Below are positions 26,990-35,705 of a stretch of 64,000 nt of DNA, piece after piece. The stretch lies in contig NZ_QMDV01000003.1 in assembly GCF_003284895.1 (NCBI RefSeq), positions 126,501 to 190,500 of the forward strand, in the 5' to 3' direction. The position numbers and the translations under genes were made by a program. Within the stretch, counting starts at the first letter, position 1. Every line of letters starts with the position of its first letter. The stretch comes from Pontibacter arcticus. Lineage in GTDB: Bacteria; Bacteroidota; Bacteroidia; Cytophagales; Hymenobacteraceae. The notes under the pieces are model-generated. The model was given only the letters and a program-made list of their open reading frames with translations, did not search any database and had not been told where the DNA came from.

Positions 26990-27613
26990 ATGCAACGACC
27001 GCTTAAACTTGTGATACTGGCCGGCATAACGCTGGTGCTTTTTTACTTTATCCAGGACTCGTTCTTTAACGAAGAAAATTATACCAAACCACTTCTGGCA
27101 GAGCGCGAAAACAAAGACCTTTCGTTCCGGAGCCAGTCCAATTCGCCATTTACAGAAGAAGGCCGCCGCGCGTTCAGAAACCTGAATTATTACGAGCCAA
27201 AACCCGAATATCAGGTAAAAGCTGCAATTTCATACTTCGAGAAGCAGGATACGCTGCACATGCCCATGACAAACGGCACCACCGAAGCCTATTTAACCAT
27301 CGGTACAGCGGCCTTCGAACTGGATGGCCAGCCTCAAAAGCTGACAGTTTATAAGAAAGTTAAAAGCGAGGAGGTGGAGAAGTACTTTGTGCCTTTCACG
27401 GATAAAACCAACGGTTTCGAAACGTATGGCGGCGGCCGTTACCTGGATGTGCCCATCAAAGAAAATGCAAAAACGCTGTTCCTGGATTTTAACCGCGCTT
27501 ATAACCCGTTCTGTGCTTATAACCCGGATTTTGTGTGCCCCGTTCCGCCCAAAGAAAGCCGCCTGACCGTGGCTGTGCCTGCCGGTGAAAAGAACTACGA
27601 AACGGCGAAGTAA
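26990..27613 (+). CDS. DUF1684 domain protein
   Basis: The 207-residue product has one N-terminal membrane segment (LVILAGITLVLFYFI) and the DUF1684 family body: NGTTEAYLTIGTAAFELDG, ETYGGGRYLDVP and LFLDFNRAYNPFCAYNPDFV, then CPVPP. The conserved cysteine pair in this last block is kept. Function is unknown, and it is probably periplasmic and membrane-tethered. The stop codon is one base from a long inverted repeat. Confidence 0.85.
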   Translation: MQRPLKLVILAGITLVLFYFIQDSFFNEENYTKPLLAERENKDLSFRSQSNSPFTEEGRRAFRNLNYYEPKPEYQVKAAISYFEKQDTLHMPMTNGTTEAYLTIGTAAFELDGQPQKLTVYKKVKSEEVEKYFVPFTDKTNGFETYGGGRYLDVPIKENAKTLFLDFNRAYNPFCAYNPDFVCPVPPKESRLTVAVPAGEKNYETAK

Positions 27614-27614
27614 A

Positions 27615-27786
27615 CCCCGCCCCAACCCTCCCCTAAAGACAAGGGAAGGAGCCCTGTTCTCACACTTGTGTTACTGTTTCTAGTATAGCCTTTAGTCTGC
27701 ACTGTAACCGAAGAACTTAGACTTAGTGCATAAAAAGCCAAGGACAGAACTCCCTCCCTTGTTTTTAGGGGAGGGTTGGGGAGGGG
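27615..27786. repeat. long imperfect inverted repeat (46-base arms)
   Basis: Arms 27615-27660 and 27741-27786 match at about 40 of 46 positions when one is inverted. The core CCAACCCTCCCCTAAAGACA and its complement begin one base after the DUF1684 stop. The 80-base loop has no obvious gene. The CCCTCCCCTAAA-type arm resembles dispersed intergenic repeats seen in Bacteroidota genomes; that comparison is from memory. Confidence 0.7.
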
Positions 27787-27833
27787 TTTTCATACTTTCC
27801 GCTTTCATCTTCCGCGCATAACAGAATAATTCT

Positions 27834-27841
27834 TAATTTTG
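27834..27841 (+). promoter_or_regulatory. -7 promoter box upstream of pheT (TAATTTTG)
   Basis: TAATTTTG matches TAnnTTTG. Initiation a few bases later would leave a leader of about 40 bases before pheT. No -33 TTTG at correct spacing. Confidence 0.4.
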
Positions 27842-27886
27842 AGTATCCGGCTACGGAGCTATACTTTATCCTCAACACAGAAAAAC

Positions 27887-30301
27887 ATGCTGATTTCATT
27901 CGACTGGCTGAAACAACTCATACACATAGATAAAACTGCTGAAGAAACGGGCGCTTTACTAACAGGCGCAGGCCTCGAAGTAGAAAGTATACATACATTT
28001 GATGCCGTACAGGGCGGCCTGGAAGGTATCGTGATCGGAGAAGTACTTACCTGCGAGCAACACCCGGATGCAGACCGTTTACGCGTAACAACTGTAGATA
28101 TTGGAACCGGCACGCCCAGCAACATTGTGTGTGGTGCGCCCAACGTAGCAGCCGGCCAGAAAGTGGTAATCGCAACCGTTAACAGCACCTTATATCCAAC
28201 TGAAGGAGAACCTTTCAAAATAAAAAAATCGAAGATACGCGGTGCTGTATCGGAGGGGATGATCTGTGCGGAAGACGAGATTGGGATTGGTCAATCGCAC
28301 GCAGGTATAATTGTGTTAGATACTAATCTGCCAAACGGCACGCCGGCCGCCGAGTATTTTGGCCTGGCTTCGGACAGCGTTTTTGAAATTGGCCTCACGC
28401 CAAACCGTGCCGATGCTGCCTCACATTTCGGAGTTGCCCGCGATCTGCAGGCACTTTTAAATACACCAGCGAACTTGCCAGCCACAGACGCTTTCAAAAT
28501 AAATAATACTTCGCGGCCGATTGAGGTGGTAGTAGAGAACGCAGAAGCCTGCCCGCGTTATGCAGGCGTAACGGTTTCAGGTATAAAAGTTGGGCCGTCG
28601 CCGGAGTGGCTGCAGAAGCGCTTGCGCACCATCGAGGTAGCTCCTATAAATAACGTAGTGGATGTGACCAATTACGTGCTGCACGAACTGGGTCAGCCGC
28701 TGCACGCCTTTGATACAGCTACAATTACCGGCAACAAGATCATTGTAAAAAATGTAGCTGAAGGTACTGCCTTTGTAACTTTAGACGGAACAGAGCGCAA
28801 ACTGAAAGCTACGGACCTGATGATCTGCAATGCCGAAGAACCAATGGCAATTGCCGGCGTTTTTGGCGGAAAAGAATCGGGTGTATCTACGGAAACAACA
28901 TCTGTGTTTATCGAAAGCGCTTATTTCTCCCCGGATTCGGTGCGCAAGACAAGTATGGCGCATAGCTTAAAAACTGATGCATCTTTCCGTTTCGAGCGTG
29001 GCACCGATCCGAACATGGTTATTACGGCGCTGAAACGCGCTGCTTTATTGATCCAGGAAATAGCCGGCGGCGAGGTGTCTTCTGATATCGTGGACGTTTA
29101 TCCGCAGCCCATCCAAAACACAGAAATAAACTTAAGTATAGCTTACGTGCATCGCCTCATCGGGCAGCACATCGGCGCAGAACGCATCAAAAGTATACTT
29201 TCAGATTTAGGAATCGAGATCACATCAGAAACCGAAACGCATTTAACTTTATCAGTGCCGCCGTTTAAAGTGGATGTTACACGCCAGGCCGATGTAGTGG
29301 AGGAAATTCTGCGCATCTATGGTTTCAACAACATCGAAGTTAGCGAGCATAATGCGGCTTCTTTCCTGGCCAGCTTTCCGAAACCAGATCCGGAGCACAT
29401 CACCCAAAGTATACTTGATTATATTTCAGCGAACGGTTTCCACGAGATCATCACTAACTCCATTACCAATTCTAAGTACTACACGCAGTTTGGCGAGGAA
29501 GCCGGCTTGGTGAAGGTGATAAACTATAACTCCGAAGACCTTGATGTGCTGCGTAAAAGTATGGTTTTCTCGGGTTTGGAGGTGCTGCGCCACAACATTA
29601 ACCGCCGCCAGCGCGACCTGAAAGTATACGAACTCGGCAAAACGTATGAAAAGCTGGAAGACGGCTCGCACAAGGAAACACGCAAGCTGGCACTTTTCAC
29701 GGCCGGCAACGCAACTTCCGAAAGTTGGAACAAAGCAAGTATAAAAACCGCCTTCCACGACCTGGCCGGGCTGGTGCAGAACGTGCTCCGCAAACTAAAC
29801 GCGTCGGATTTTGAAGTACAGCAAATCGAAGGCGACAAGTATGTGAAGCAAGGTATAAACTACCTGAAAAACGGAATCGTGATCGCTAAACTCGGTTTGC
29901 TGGATGCAAGTATAGCCAAAGCTGTGGAAGTAAAAGAGCAGGTATGGTACGCCGAACTGAACTGGGATTACCTCCTCAAAAAGTATAAAGACAACCTGGT
30001 AGCCGAAGAACTTCCTAAATTCCCGGAAGTGCGTCGCGACCTGTCGTTGGTTTTAGACAAAGGCGTTACGTTTGACCAAGTAAAGCAAATTGCCCAGCGC
30101 ACCGAGCGCAAGCTGCTGCAAAATATAAATGTGTTTGATGTGTACGAAGGCGATAAAATTGAAGCGGGCAAGAAAGCATACGCCATCAGTTTAACCTTAC
30201 TTGATAAACAGCAAACCCTGACCGATAAAGTTATTGATGCGACCATGAGCCGCCTGATGCAGCAGTTCGAAAAACAATTAGGCGCTATTATCCGGAAATA
30301 A
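27887..30301 (+). CDS. pheT: phenylalanine-tRNA ligase beta subunit
   Basis: From ATG 27887 (MLISFDWLKQLIHIDKTAEE) the protein is 804 residues, the normal length for this subunit; an earlier frame start at 27839 adds only 16 unrelated residues. In order are the N-terminal tRNA-binding fold (GEVLTCEQHPDADRL, about 40-150), B3/B4 with VDVTNYVLHELGQPLHAFD, the B5 domain, and the C-terminal anticodon-binding FDX-ACB domain (FPEVRRDLSLVLDKGVTFD). It forms the alpha2-beta2 enzyme with PheS, which is not in this window. The small gene at 30305 begins three bases after its stop, so an operon is likely. Seven AAGTATA/TATACTT copies occur in its last 1.2 kb. Confidence 0.96.
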   Translation: MLISFDWLKQLIHIDKTAEETGALLTGAGLEVESIHTFDAVQGGLEGIVIGEVLTCEQHPDADRLRVTTVDIGTGTPSNIVCGAPNVAAGQKVVIATVNSTLYPTEGEPFKIKKSKIRGAVSEGMICAEDEIGIGQSHAGIIVLDTNLPNGTPAAEYFGLASDSVFEIGLTPNRADAASHFGVARDLQALLNTPANLPATDAFKINNTSRPIEVVVENAEACPRYAGVTVSGIKVGPSPEWLQKRLRTIEVAPINNVVDVTNYVLHELGQPLHAFDTATITGNKIIVKNVAEGTAFVTLDGTERKLKATDLMICNAEEPMAIAGVFGGKESGVSTETTSVFIESAYFSPDSVRKTSMAHSLKTDASFRFERGTDPNMVITALKRAALLIQEIAGGEVSSDIVDVYPQPIQNTEINLSIAYVHRLIGQHIGAERIKSILSDLGIEITSETETHLTLSVPPFKVDVTRQADVVEEILRIYGFNNIEVSEHNAASFLASFPKPDPEHITQSILDYISANGFHEIITNSITNSKYYTQFGEEAGLVKVINYNSEDLDVLRKSMVFSGLEVLRHNINRRQRDLKVYELGKTYEKLEDGSHKETRKLALFTAGNATSESWNKASIKTAFHDLAGLVQNVLRKLNASDFEVQQIEGDKYVKQGINYLKNGIVIAKLGLLDASIAKAVEVKEQVWYAELNWDYLLKKYKDNLVAEELPKFPEVRRDLSLVLDKGVTFDQVKQIAQRTERKLLQNINVFDVYEGDKIEAGKKAYAISLTLLDKQQTLTDKVIDATMSRLMQQFEKQLGAIIRK

Positions 30302-30304
30302 GTT

Positions 30305-30601
30305 ATGCCAAAAGATAAGCAAGTACAACAGCTCCAGCAGATTGAAGAAAAAGTACGCCGGTTGCTGGCCCGCCACGCCGAGGTGCAGCAACGCCTGGTA
30401 AAAGCCCAGGAAGACATAAAACTACTCGAAGTGCAGGCGCAGGAACGGGAAGAGCAAATAAAAAATTTTCAAAATCAGGAGAATAGTGTTAAAATTGTAA
30501 ATACGATAGCAGGAGATACTGCCAATTCGGCTGAGTTAAGGCTCAAACTAAACGAGTATATTAGAGAAATTGATAAGTGTATTGCCTATCTACAAGACTA
30601 A
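30305..30601 (+). CDS. small coiled-coil protein upstream of zapA
   Basis: This 98-residue protein is mostly one helix of heptads (VQQLQQIEEKVRRLLARHAE and on) ending in KLNEYIREIDKCIAYLQD. No known domain is apparent. It sits between pheT (3-base gap) and zapA (51-base gap), and a similar protein often precedes zapA in this phylum. A cell-division role is inferred from position only. Confidence 0.75.
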   Translation: MPKDKQVQQLQQIEEKVRRLLARHAEVQQRLVKAQEDIKLLEVQAQEREEQIKNFQNQENSVKIVNTIAGDTANSAELRLKLNEYIREIDKCIAYLQD

Positions 30602-30652
30602 AACATAGTTTTAGGGCAGGAACTAAGGCAAAACAAATAAAAAACGCAACGG

Positions 30653-30940
30653 ATGGGTGAATTGTCTATTAAAATTCGGATCGCGGAACGCGAGTATCCG
30701 ATGCGTGTTAAAGAAGAGGAGGAAGAAAGAATCCGGGTTGTCGGTAAAATTCTGAACGAGCGTATTCGCTTTTTCAAAGACCAGTTCAACTTACAGGATA
30801 AACAGGACCTATTAGCTATGGTGGCTTTTGAAACCATGGTTGAAAAGCTGAAACAGGAGGAAGAAAAAGAATCTCATGTGGCCGCCGTGGACCAACACCT
30901 TAATAACCTCGACGACCTCTTATCAAGTGCTACCAAATAA
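30653..30940 (+). CDS. zapA: cell division protein ZapA
   Basis: The 95-residue product has the ZapA plan: a compact N-terminal domain (SIKIRIAEREYPMRVKEEEE) and a long helix with MVAFETMVEKLKQEE. ZapA bundles FtsZ filaments at the division ring. It is in line with pheT and rny, but the spacing to rny is 125 bases, so the next gene may have its own promoter. Confidence 0.85.
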   Translation: MGELSIKIRIAEREYPMRVKEEEEERIRVVGKILNERIRFFKDQFNLQDKQDLLAMVAFETMVEKLKQEEEKESHVAAVDQHLNNLDDLLSSATK

Positions 30941-31065
30941 GCGCAGGAACCGGTAAACGCGCCGTTAATTGTTCAGCTTATACTTTGTTTAGGGTGTAAA
31001 ACCTTTCTTACCGCTCTGGGGCAGGTGCTGCTATACGTTTTTATAAACCATAAAAACTTATATTT

Positions 31066-32697
31066 ATGCCCGATATTCTATATTTAATACTAACGGCTAT
31101 TATCTCGCTGCTCGTTGGCGTTGTACTGGGGCGGATGCTGCTTCAGAAAGTATACAAAAGCCAGGAAGAAGCTGCCCGCCATAAAGCCCACACCATCGTT
31201 CGCGAAGCCGAACTGAATGCCGAAAGCATCAAGAAAGACCGCATCCTGGAAGCAAAGGAGAAATACCTGAAGCTGAAATCTGAGTTTGAAGAAGAATCGA
31301 ACAGAAAGAAAAACATCATCATCCAGAACGAGAACAAGGTAAAGCAGCGCGAGCAGCAGGTTACCAAGCAAATGGAGCAAGCCAAGCGCTTCGAAGCTGA
31401 TCTTTTAAAGGAGAAGGAGAATTTATCCACTGTCTTCGAAAAGGAAAAAGAAACCCTGATCGCGCAGCTCGATAAAGAAAAAGAAAGCCTGAACGCCCAG
31501 CGCGAGCAATTCAAAAAGAAAGAAGAAGAAGTAGAGCAGCAGCGCAGCCAGGTGTTAGGCCAGCTGGAGAAAATTGCCGGTTTAACTGCCTCCGAAGCAC
31601 GCGAGCAACTGGTGGAAGCTCTGAAAAGTGAAGCTCAGACGCAGGCTTCTTCTCATATCAAAGACATTGTAGCACAAGCTAAACTCACCGCTACCAAAGA
31701 AGCAAAGAAGATTGTAATCGAAACCATTCAGCGCACCGCCGCAGAGCACGCCATCGAGAATTGCGTTTCTGTATTCAACATCGAAAGCGACGATATCAAA
31801 GGAAAGATCATTGGCCGCGAAGGTCGTAACATCCGTGCCTTAGAAGCCGCGACTGGCGTAGAGATAATTGTGGATGATACACCGGAAGCGATCATTATTT
31901 CTGGTTTTGATCCGGTTCGCCGCGAAATTGCACGTTTATCGTTGCACCGTTTGGTAGCCGATGGTCGTATTCACCCGGCCCGCATCGAGGAAGTGGTAAC
32001 TAAGACCCGCAAAAACATTGAAGAAGAGATTGTAGAGATCGGTGAGCGTACTGCCATTGATCTGGGTATACATGGTTTGCACCCGGAGTTGATCCGGATG
32101 GTAGGCCGCATGCGTTTCCGTTCTTCTTATGGCCAGAACCTGCTGCAGCACTCACGCGAAGTAGCCAACCTTTGCGCCACCATGGCTGCAGAACTTGGCC
32201 TGAACGTGAAACACGCCAAACGTGCCGGCTTGCTACACGATATTGGAAAAGTAACGCCAGACGAACCGGAATTGCCACACGCGATCATCGGTATGGAGCT
32301 TGCCAAAAAGTATAAAGAGCATCCGGATGTGTGCAACGCCATTGGCGCCCACCACGACGAGGTAGAAATGACAGCGATGGTTTCGCCGTTGGTACAGGCC
32401 TGCGATGCGATTTCAGGCTCAAGACCGGGTGCACGCCGCGAGATCATGGAATCGTATATCAAGCGTTTAAGAGAGCTGGAAGAAACGGCTGTTTCGTTTG
32501 AAGGCGTGAACCAGTGCTATGCCATACAGGCTGGCCGTGAGTTGCGCGTAATGGTAGATGCCGACAACGTAACCGACGAAAAAGCGGCGCAGATTTCGTT
32601 TGATATCTCGCAGAAGATCGAAAAAGAAATGCAGTACCCGGGCCAGATTAAGATCACAGTTATCCGCGAAATGCGCGCCATCAGCTACGCCAAGTAA
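31066..32697 (+). CDS. rny: ribonuclease Y
   Basis: The 543-residue endoribonuclease begins with one membrane helix ([14 protein letters not shown]), followed by a coiled coil (about 30-200, very rich in Glu, Lys and Gln), a KH RNA-binding domain ([20 protein letters not shown]) and an HD domain with HDIGK and the metal-site His/Asp (AIGAHHDE). RNase Y starts mRNA decay at the inner membrane. A terminator follows at 32717. Confidence 0.95.
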   Translation: MPDILYLILTAIISLLVGVVLGRMLLQKVYKSQEEAARHKAHTIVREAELNAESIKKDRILEAKEKYLKLKSEFEEESNRKKNIIIQNENKVKQREQQVTKQMEQAKRFEADLLKEKENLSTVFEKEKETLIAQLDKEKESLNAQREQFKKKEEEVEQQRSQVLGQLEKIAGLTASEAREQLVEALKSEAQTQASSHIKDIVAQAKLTATKEAKKIVIETIQRTAAEHAIENCVSVFNIESDDIKGKIIGREGRNIRALEAATGVEIIVDDTPEAIIISGFDPVRREIARLSLHRLVADGRIHPARIEEVVTKTRKNIEEEIVEIGERTAIDLGIHGLHPELIRMVGRMRFRSSYGQNLLQHSREVANLCATMAAELGLNVKHAKRAGLLHDIGKVTPDEPELPHAIIGMELAKKYKEHPDVCNAIGAHHDEVEMTAMVSPLVQACDAISGSRPGARREIMESYIKRLRELEETAVSFEGVNQCYAIQAGRELRVMVDADNVTDEKAAQISFDISQKIEKEMQYPGQIKITVIREMRAISYAK

Positions 32698-32716
32698 GTT
32701 ATACTTGCCGCTCAAT

Positions 32717-32752
32717 AAAAAAGCCTGCTTCCGAAATGGAGCAGGCTTTTTC
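32717..32752. terminator. bidirectional terminator of rny and dps
   Basis: AAAAAAGCCTGCT pairs with AGCAGGCTTTTT around TCCGAAATGG. It lies between the convergent rny and dps genes. Confidence 0.85.
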
Positions 32753-32772
32753 GTTTTTATACTTCATAAATT

Positions 32773-33246
32773 TTAGCTCATAAATGCATTCAGCATCCAG
32801 AGCGTTTTTTCGTTTTCGTTGATGTCTTCGCTCATCAGGGCTACCGTTCCTTCATCGCCTTTTTCTGCGGCTAAGCTTAGTATTTCGCGCTCCAGGTTAA
32901 GTATAACATTTAAACCGGCCTGTGTAGCAGCAACAGTTTCCTTGCCACCGCTAACGTTTATGGCTTCTTGTATACTTGCTGCGTTCAGGTATGCCGAAAA
33001 AGAATGGAGCGGTTGCTGCCCGATTGTAAGTATACGCTCTGCAATAGCATCAATTTTCGTTAGCGCAACAGTATACAGTTCTTCAAATTTGACGTGCAAC
33101 TGGAAAAAGTATTCGCCTTTAATGTTCCAGTGGAAACCGCGCAGGTTCTGATAGTACAGGTGATAGTTGGCCAGCAACTGGTTCAACTTTTCAGCTATCT
33201 GCTGGCTGTCTTCTTTTTCGAGTCCTATTTTGTTTAGTGTGTTCAT
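32773..33246 (-). CDS. dps: Dps family DNA-binding ferritin-like protein
   Basis: The 157-residue protein is a Dps, which stores iron and uses hydrogen peroxide to oxidise it, protecting DNA. The ferroxidase ligands sit in NLRGFHWNIKG (His), FQLHVKFEELY (His, Glu) and KIDAIAERIL (Asp, Glu), as in the family. The length is normal and there is no extended DNA-binding tail. It is transcribed divergently from oxyR, with a -33/-7 promoter and a dyad at 33277-33319. Control by OxyR is inferred. Confidence 0.93.
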   Translation of the reverse strand: MNTLNKIGLEKEDSQQIAEKLNQLLANYHLYYQNLRGFHWNIKGEYFFQLHVKFEELYTVALTKIDAIAERILTIGQQPLHSFSAYLNAASIQEAINVSGGKETVAATQAGLNVILNLEREILSLAAEKGDEGTVALMSEDINENEKTLWMLNAFMS

Positions 33247-33276
33247 AGTGGCATTAATTTATACTTCTTTCTTATA

Positions 33277-33308
33277 CAAAAATAGCAACTATAAGTTTAT
33301 CATTCAAA
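33277..33308 (-). promoter_or_regulatory. dps promoter (TTTG-N20-TATTTTTG)
   Basis: On the minus strand, TTTG (33308-33305) and TATTTTTG (33284-33277) are separated by 20 bases, an exact fit to the Bacteroidota promoter consensus. Transcription should start about 25 bases before the dps start codon. Confidence 0.75.
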
Positions 33309-33319
33309 TTGATTAACTT
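33293..33319. promoter_or_regulatory. dyad operator candidate in the dps-oxyR spacer
   Basis: AAGTTTATCA and TGATTAACTT form an inverted repeat with one mismatch and a 7-base centre. It overlaps the -33 box of dps. This is the natural place for an OxyR tetramer, though no OxyR consensus for this group is known to me. Confidence 0.5.
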
Positions 33320-33342
33320 TATGATATAATAAATTTACGCTA

Positions 33343-33350
33343 TAAATTTG
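33343..33350 (+). promoter_or_regulatory. -7 promoter box of oxyR (TAAATTTG)
   Basis: TAAATTTG matches TAnnTTTG. The transcript would start about 20 bases before the oxyR ATG. The -33 position reads TTAT rather than TTTG, compatible with an activated or weak promoter. Confidence 0.5.
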
Positions 33351-33377
33351 CTTTCGGAAGTATAAAATGTTTAGCAG

Positions 33378-34322
33378 ATGACCCTTGTACAGTTAGAATA
33401 TTTACTCGCCGTAGATACGCACCGCCACTTCGCAACAGCCGCTGCCCATTGCTTTGTAACCCAGCCAACCTTAAGTATGCAGTTGCAGAAGCTGGAAGAA
33501 GAAATGGGCGTGCAGTTATTTGACAGAAGCCGTGTGCCCGTGCGCCCCACCGAGATAGGCAAAGAAGTAATTATGCAGGCGCGTGTGGTGGTAGCCGAAG
33601 CCAAAAAGCTGAACGAGATCATCTTAAACCAGCAGCAGGAACTGGGCGGCGAACTGCGCATTGGCGTTATCCCGACGCTGGCCCCTTACCTGATCCCGCT
33701 TTTCGTGACTGGCTTTATAGAGAAGAACCCGCATGTACGTGTGGTGGTGCAGGAGCTTTTGACCGATGATATTGTTGAAAAATTAAAGCAGGAATTGCTG
33801 GATGTTGGCTTGCTGGTTACACCCCTCGAAGATAAAAGTATAAAAGAACTGCCGTTGTTTTACGAAGCCTTTGTAGCCTACATCAACCCGAACCACCCGC
33901 TGGCAAAGAGCAAAGCCATACTTCCCTCAGACCTGGACCTGGATGATCTGTGGGTGCTGAACGAAGGCCACTGTTTCCGGAGCCAGGTGCTGAACATCTG
34001 TAACCGGGGCGGTAAAAAAGCGGGCGTTGAGAGCGGGCATCTGGATTATAAAAGCGGCTCTCTGGAAACCCTGAAACGCATTGTAGAAACCCAGCACGGT
34101 GTTACCCTTTTACCTGAGCTTTCGGTGCTGGATATGCCCGACGATAAACGCAAACTGGTGCATACATTTGCTGAGCCGCAACCCTTACGTGAAGTCAGCC
34201 TGGTGGTGCACCGCAGTTTCCTGAAACGGAAGTTAATTGAAGCCCTCCGAAAAGAGATTATAGCTTCCATTCCGGCAAGTATAAAAGCTAGAGGTAAAGA
34301 AGGTGTGGTAGATGTGAAGTAA
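33378..34322 (+). CDS. oxyR: LysR-type peroxide regulator OxyR
   Basis: The 314-residue protein has an N-terminal winged helix (MTLVQLEYLLAVDTHRHFAT) and a LysR effector domain. GHCFRSQVLNIC puts two cysteines at 199 and 208, the same numbers as the redox pair of E. coli OxyR, which form a disulfide after peroxide exposure. It is divergent from dps, a classic OxyR target. The assignment as OxyR is strong, the target assignment is inferred. Confidence 0.92.
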   Translation: MTLVQLEYLLAVDTHRHFATAAAHCFVTQPTLSMQLQKLEEEMGVQLFDRSRVPVRPTEIGKEVIMQARVVVAEAKKLNEIILNQQQELGGELRIGVIPTLAPYLIPLFVTGFIEKNPHVRVVVQELLTDDIVEKLKQELLDVGLLVTPLEDKSIKELPLFYEAFVAYINPNHPLAKSKAILPSDLDLDDLWVLNEGHCFRSQVLNICNRGGKKAGVESGHLDYKSGSLETLKRIVETQHGVTLLPELSVLDMPDDKRKLVHTFAEPQPLREVSLVVHRSFLKRKLIEALRKEIIASIPASIKARGKEGVVDVK

Positions 34323-34341
34323 AGAATTTTCGTTTCCGTAG

Positions 34342-34361
34342 GGACAGGTCGCGACCTGTCC
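34342..34361. repeat. 20-base perfect palindrome
   Basis: GGACAGGTCGCGACCTGTCC is its own reverse complement. It lies just downstream of oxyR and begins the repeat-filled spacer that ends at 34500. Confidence 0.75.
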
Positions 34362-34393
34362 GCACAAGGACCGATCTACGAAGTATAAATTAC

Positions 34394-34500
34394 CTCTGCT
34401 GGTTGCGAGCTTGCAGCTCGTGCCCCCGTATTTTAAATAAGCAGTATTAAGAGCGAAGTTAAGCTAAAAAGGTACGAGCTGCAAGATCGCACCAGCGGAG
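34394..34500. repeat. REP-like inverted repeat pair (GTACGAGCT family)
   Basis: The left arm (34394-34424, CTCTGCTGGTTGCGAGCTTG and on) matches the reverse complement of the right arm (34471-34500, GGTACGAGCTGCAAGATCGC and on) at about 26 of 30 positions. Each arm also contains the small palindrome GAGCTTGCAGCTC or a decayed version. A related copy lies at 672-696. Confidence 0.65.
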
Positions 34501-34527
34501 GCAGGAAACTCAAAAGCTATAAAAACA

Positions 34528-34559
34528 AAAAGGCTGCTCCGTTAAGAGCAGCCTTTTTT
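34528..34559. terminator. bidirectional terminator of oxyR and sucD
   Basis: AAAGGCTGCT pairs with AGCAGCCTTT, followed by Ts; A runs on the other side. It lies 23 bases past the sucD stop codon. Confidence 0.8.
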
Positions 34560-34581
34560 ATACGTATAAAGTTATATCAGA

Positions 34582-35472
34582 TTAAGCAGTAATGCCGGCT
34601 TCCTGAAGTACTTTCACCATGGCATCACCAATCTCAGCAGGAGAATCTACCACATGGATACCGTTTTCGCGCATGATCTTCATTTTAGCAGCAGCTGTAT
34701 CATCAGCACCACCCACAATAGCACCTGCGTGGCCCATTCTGCGACCAGCCGGAGCTGTTTGGCCTGCTATGAAACCAACTACCGGCTTCTTGTTGCCGTT
34801 TTCGCTGATGTATTTTGCAGCCATTGCTTCGTAGTTACCACCGATCTCACCGATCATCACGATCGCATCTGTTTCAGGGTCTTCCATCAGCATCTGTACG
34901 GCATCTTTAGTTGGCGTTCCGATGATCGGGTCACCACCGATACCGATAGCAGTAGAAATACCTAAACCGGCTTTTACAATCTGGTCAGCAGCTTCATAAG
35001 TTAACGTACCAGACTTAGACACGATACCGATACGGCCTTTCTTGAAGATGAAACCTGGCATGATACCAACTTTCGCTTCGCCTGGCGTGATAACACCCGG
35101 GCAGTTTGGTCCGATCAGAGTAAGGTCTTTGTTTTTGATATAGTTCTTGGCAGCCACCATGTCTTTTACAGGAATACCTTCTGTAATGCACACAATTACT
35201 TTGATACCAGCATCAGCAGCTTCCATGATTGCATCGGCAGCAAAAGCAGGCGGTACAAAAATGATAGAAACATCCGCACCGGTTTTTTTCACAGCATCAG
35301 CTACTGTATTGAAAACAGGAAGGTCTAAGTGGTTTTTACCACCTTTGCCTGGCGTTACGCCACCAACTACGTTAGTACCGTACTCAATCATCTGTGATGC
35401 GTGGAAAGAACCCTCTGAGCCAGTGAAGCCCTGTACGATTACTTTCGAATCTTTATTTACTAAAACACTCAT
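34582..35472 (-). CDS. sucD: succinate-CoA ligase alpha subunit
   Basis: The 296-residue protein is the ADP/GDP-forming succinyl-CoA synthetase alpha subunit of the citric acid cycle. CoA-binding [18 protein letters not shown], the Rossmann-type fold and the phosphorylated active-site His248 ([13 protein letters not shown]) are present. The beta subunit gene (sucC) is not next to it, which is common in this phylum. It has a clear promoter (35520-35550). Confidence 0.95.
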   Translation of the reverse strand: MSVLVNKDSKVIVQGFTGSEGSFHASQMIEYGTNVVGGVTPGKGGKNHLDLPVFNTVADAVKKTGADVSIIFVPPAFAADAIMEAADAGIKVIVCITEGIPVKDMVAAKNYIKNKDLTLIGPNCPGVITPGEAKVGIMPGFIFKKGRIGIVSKSGTLTYEAADQIVKAGLGISTAIGIGGDPIIGTPTKDAVQMLMEDPETDAIVMIGEIGGNYEAMAAKYISENGNKKPVVGFIAGQTAPAGRRMGHAGAIVGGADDTAAAKMKIMRENGIHVVDSPAEIGDAMVKVLQEAGITA

Positions 35473-35519
35473 GTGTAGCTTATTTGGTTTGTAGTATGGA
35501 CAGTCGAACTGAATTGCTG

Positions 35520-35550
35520 CAAAATTAGGCTTTTTTATGCCGTATACAAA
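35520..35550 (-). promoter_or_regulatory. sucD promoter (TTTG-N19-TAATTTTG)
   Basis: On the minus strand, TTTG (35550-35547) is followed after exactly 19 bases by TAATTTTG (35527-35520). Both boxes match the Bacteroidota housekeeping consensus. The leader would be about 40 bases. Confidence 0.8.
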
Positions 35551-35705
35551 AAATAGTTAATGCTAATGTTTGAAGTATACCTTGCCGCACAAAAACACTT
35601 ATACCGCTAACGCGCCCAGTTAGATACATCTTTAAAGCTCCAAAGCCCGGAAATTAAAGTATAAATTTATTTGTGTAAATTGCAGCATCATTCAAAAAAC
35701 CGCAC

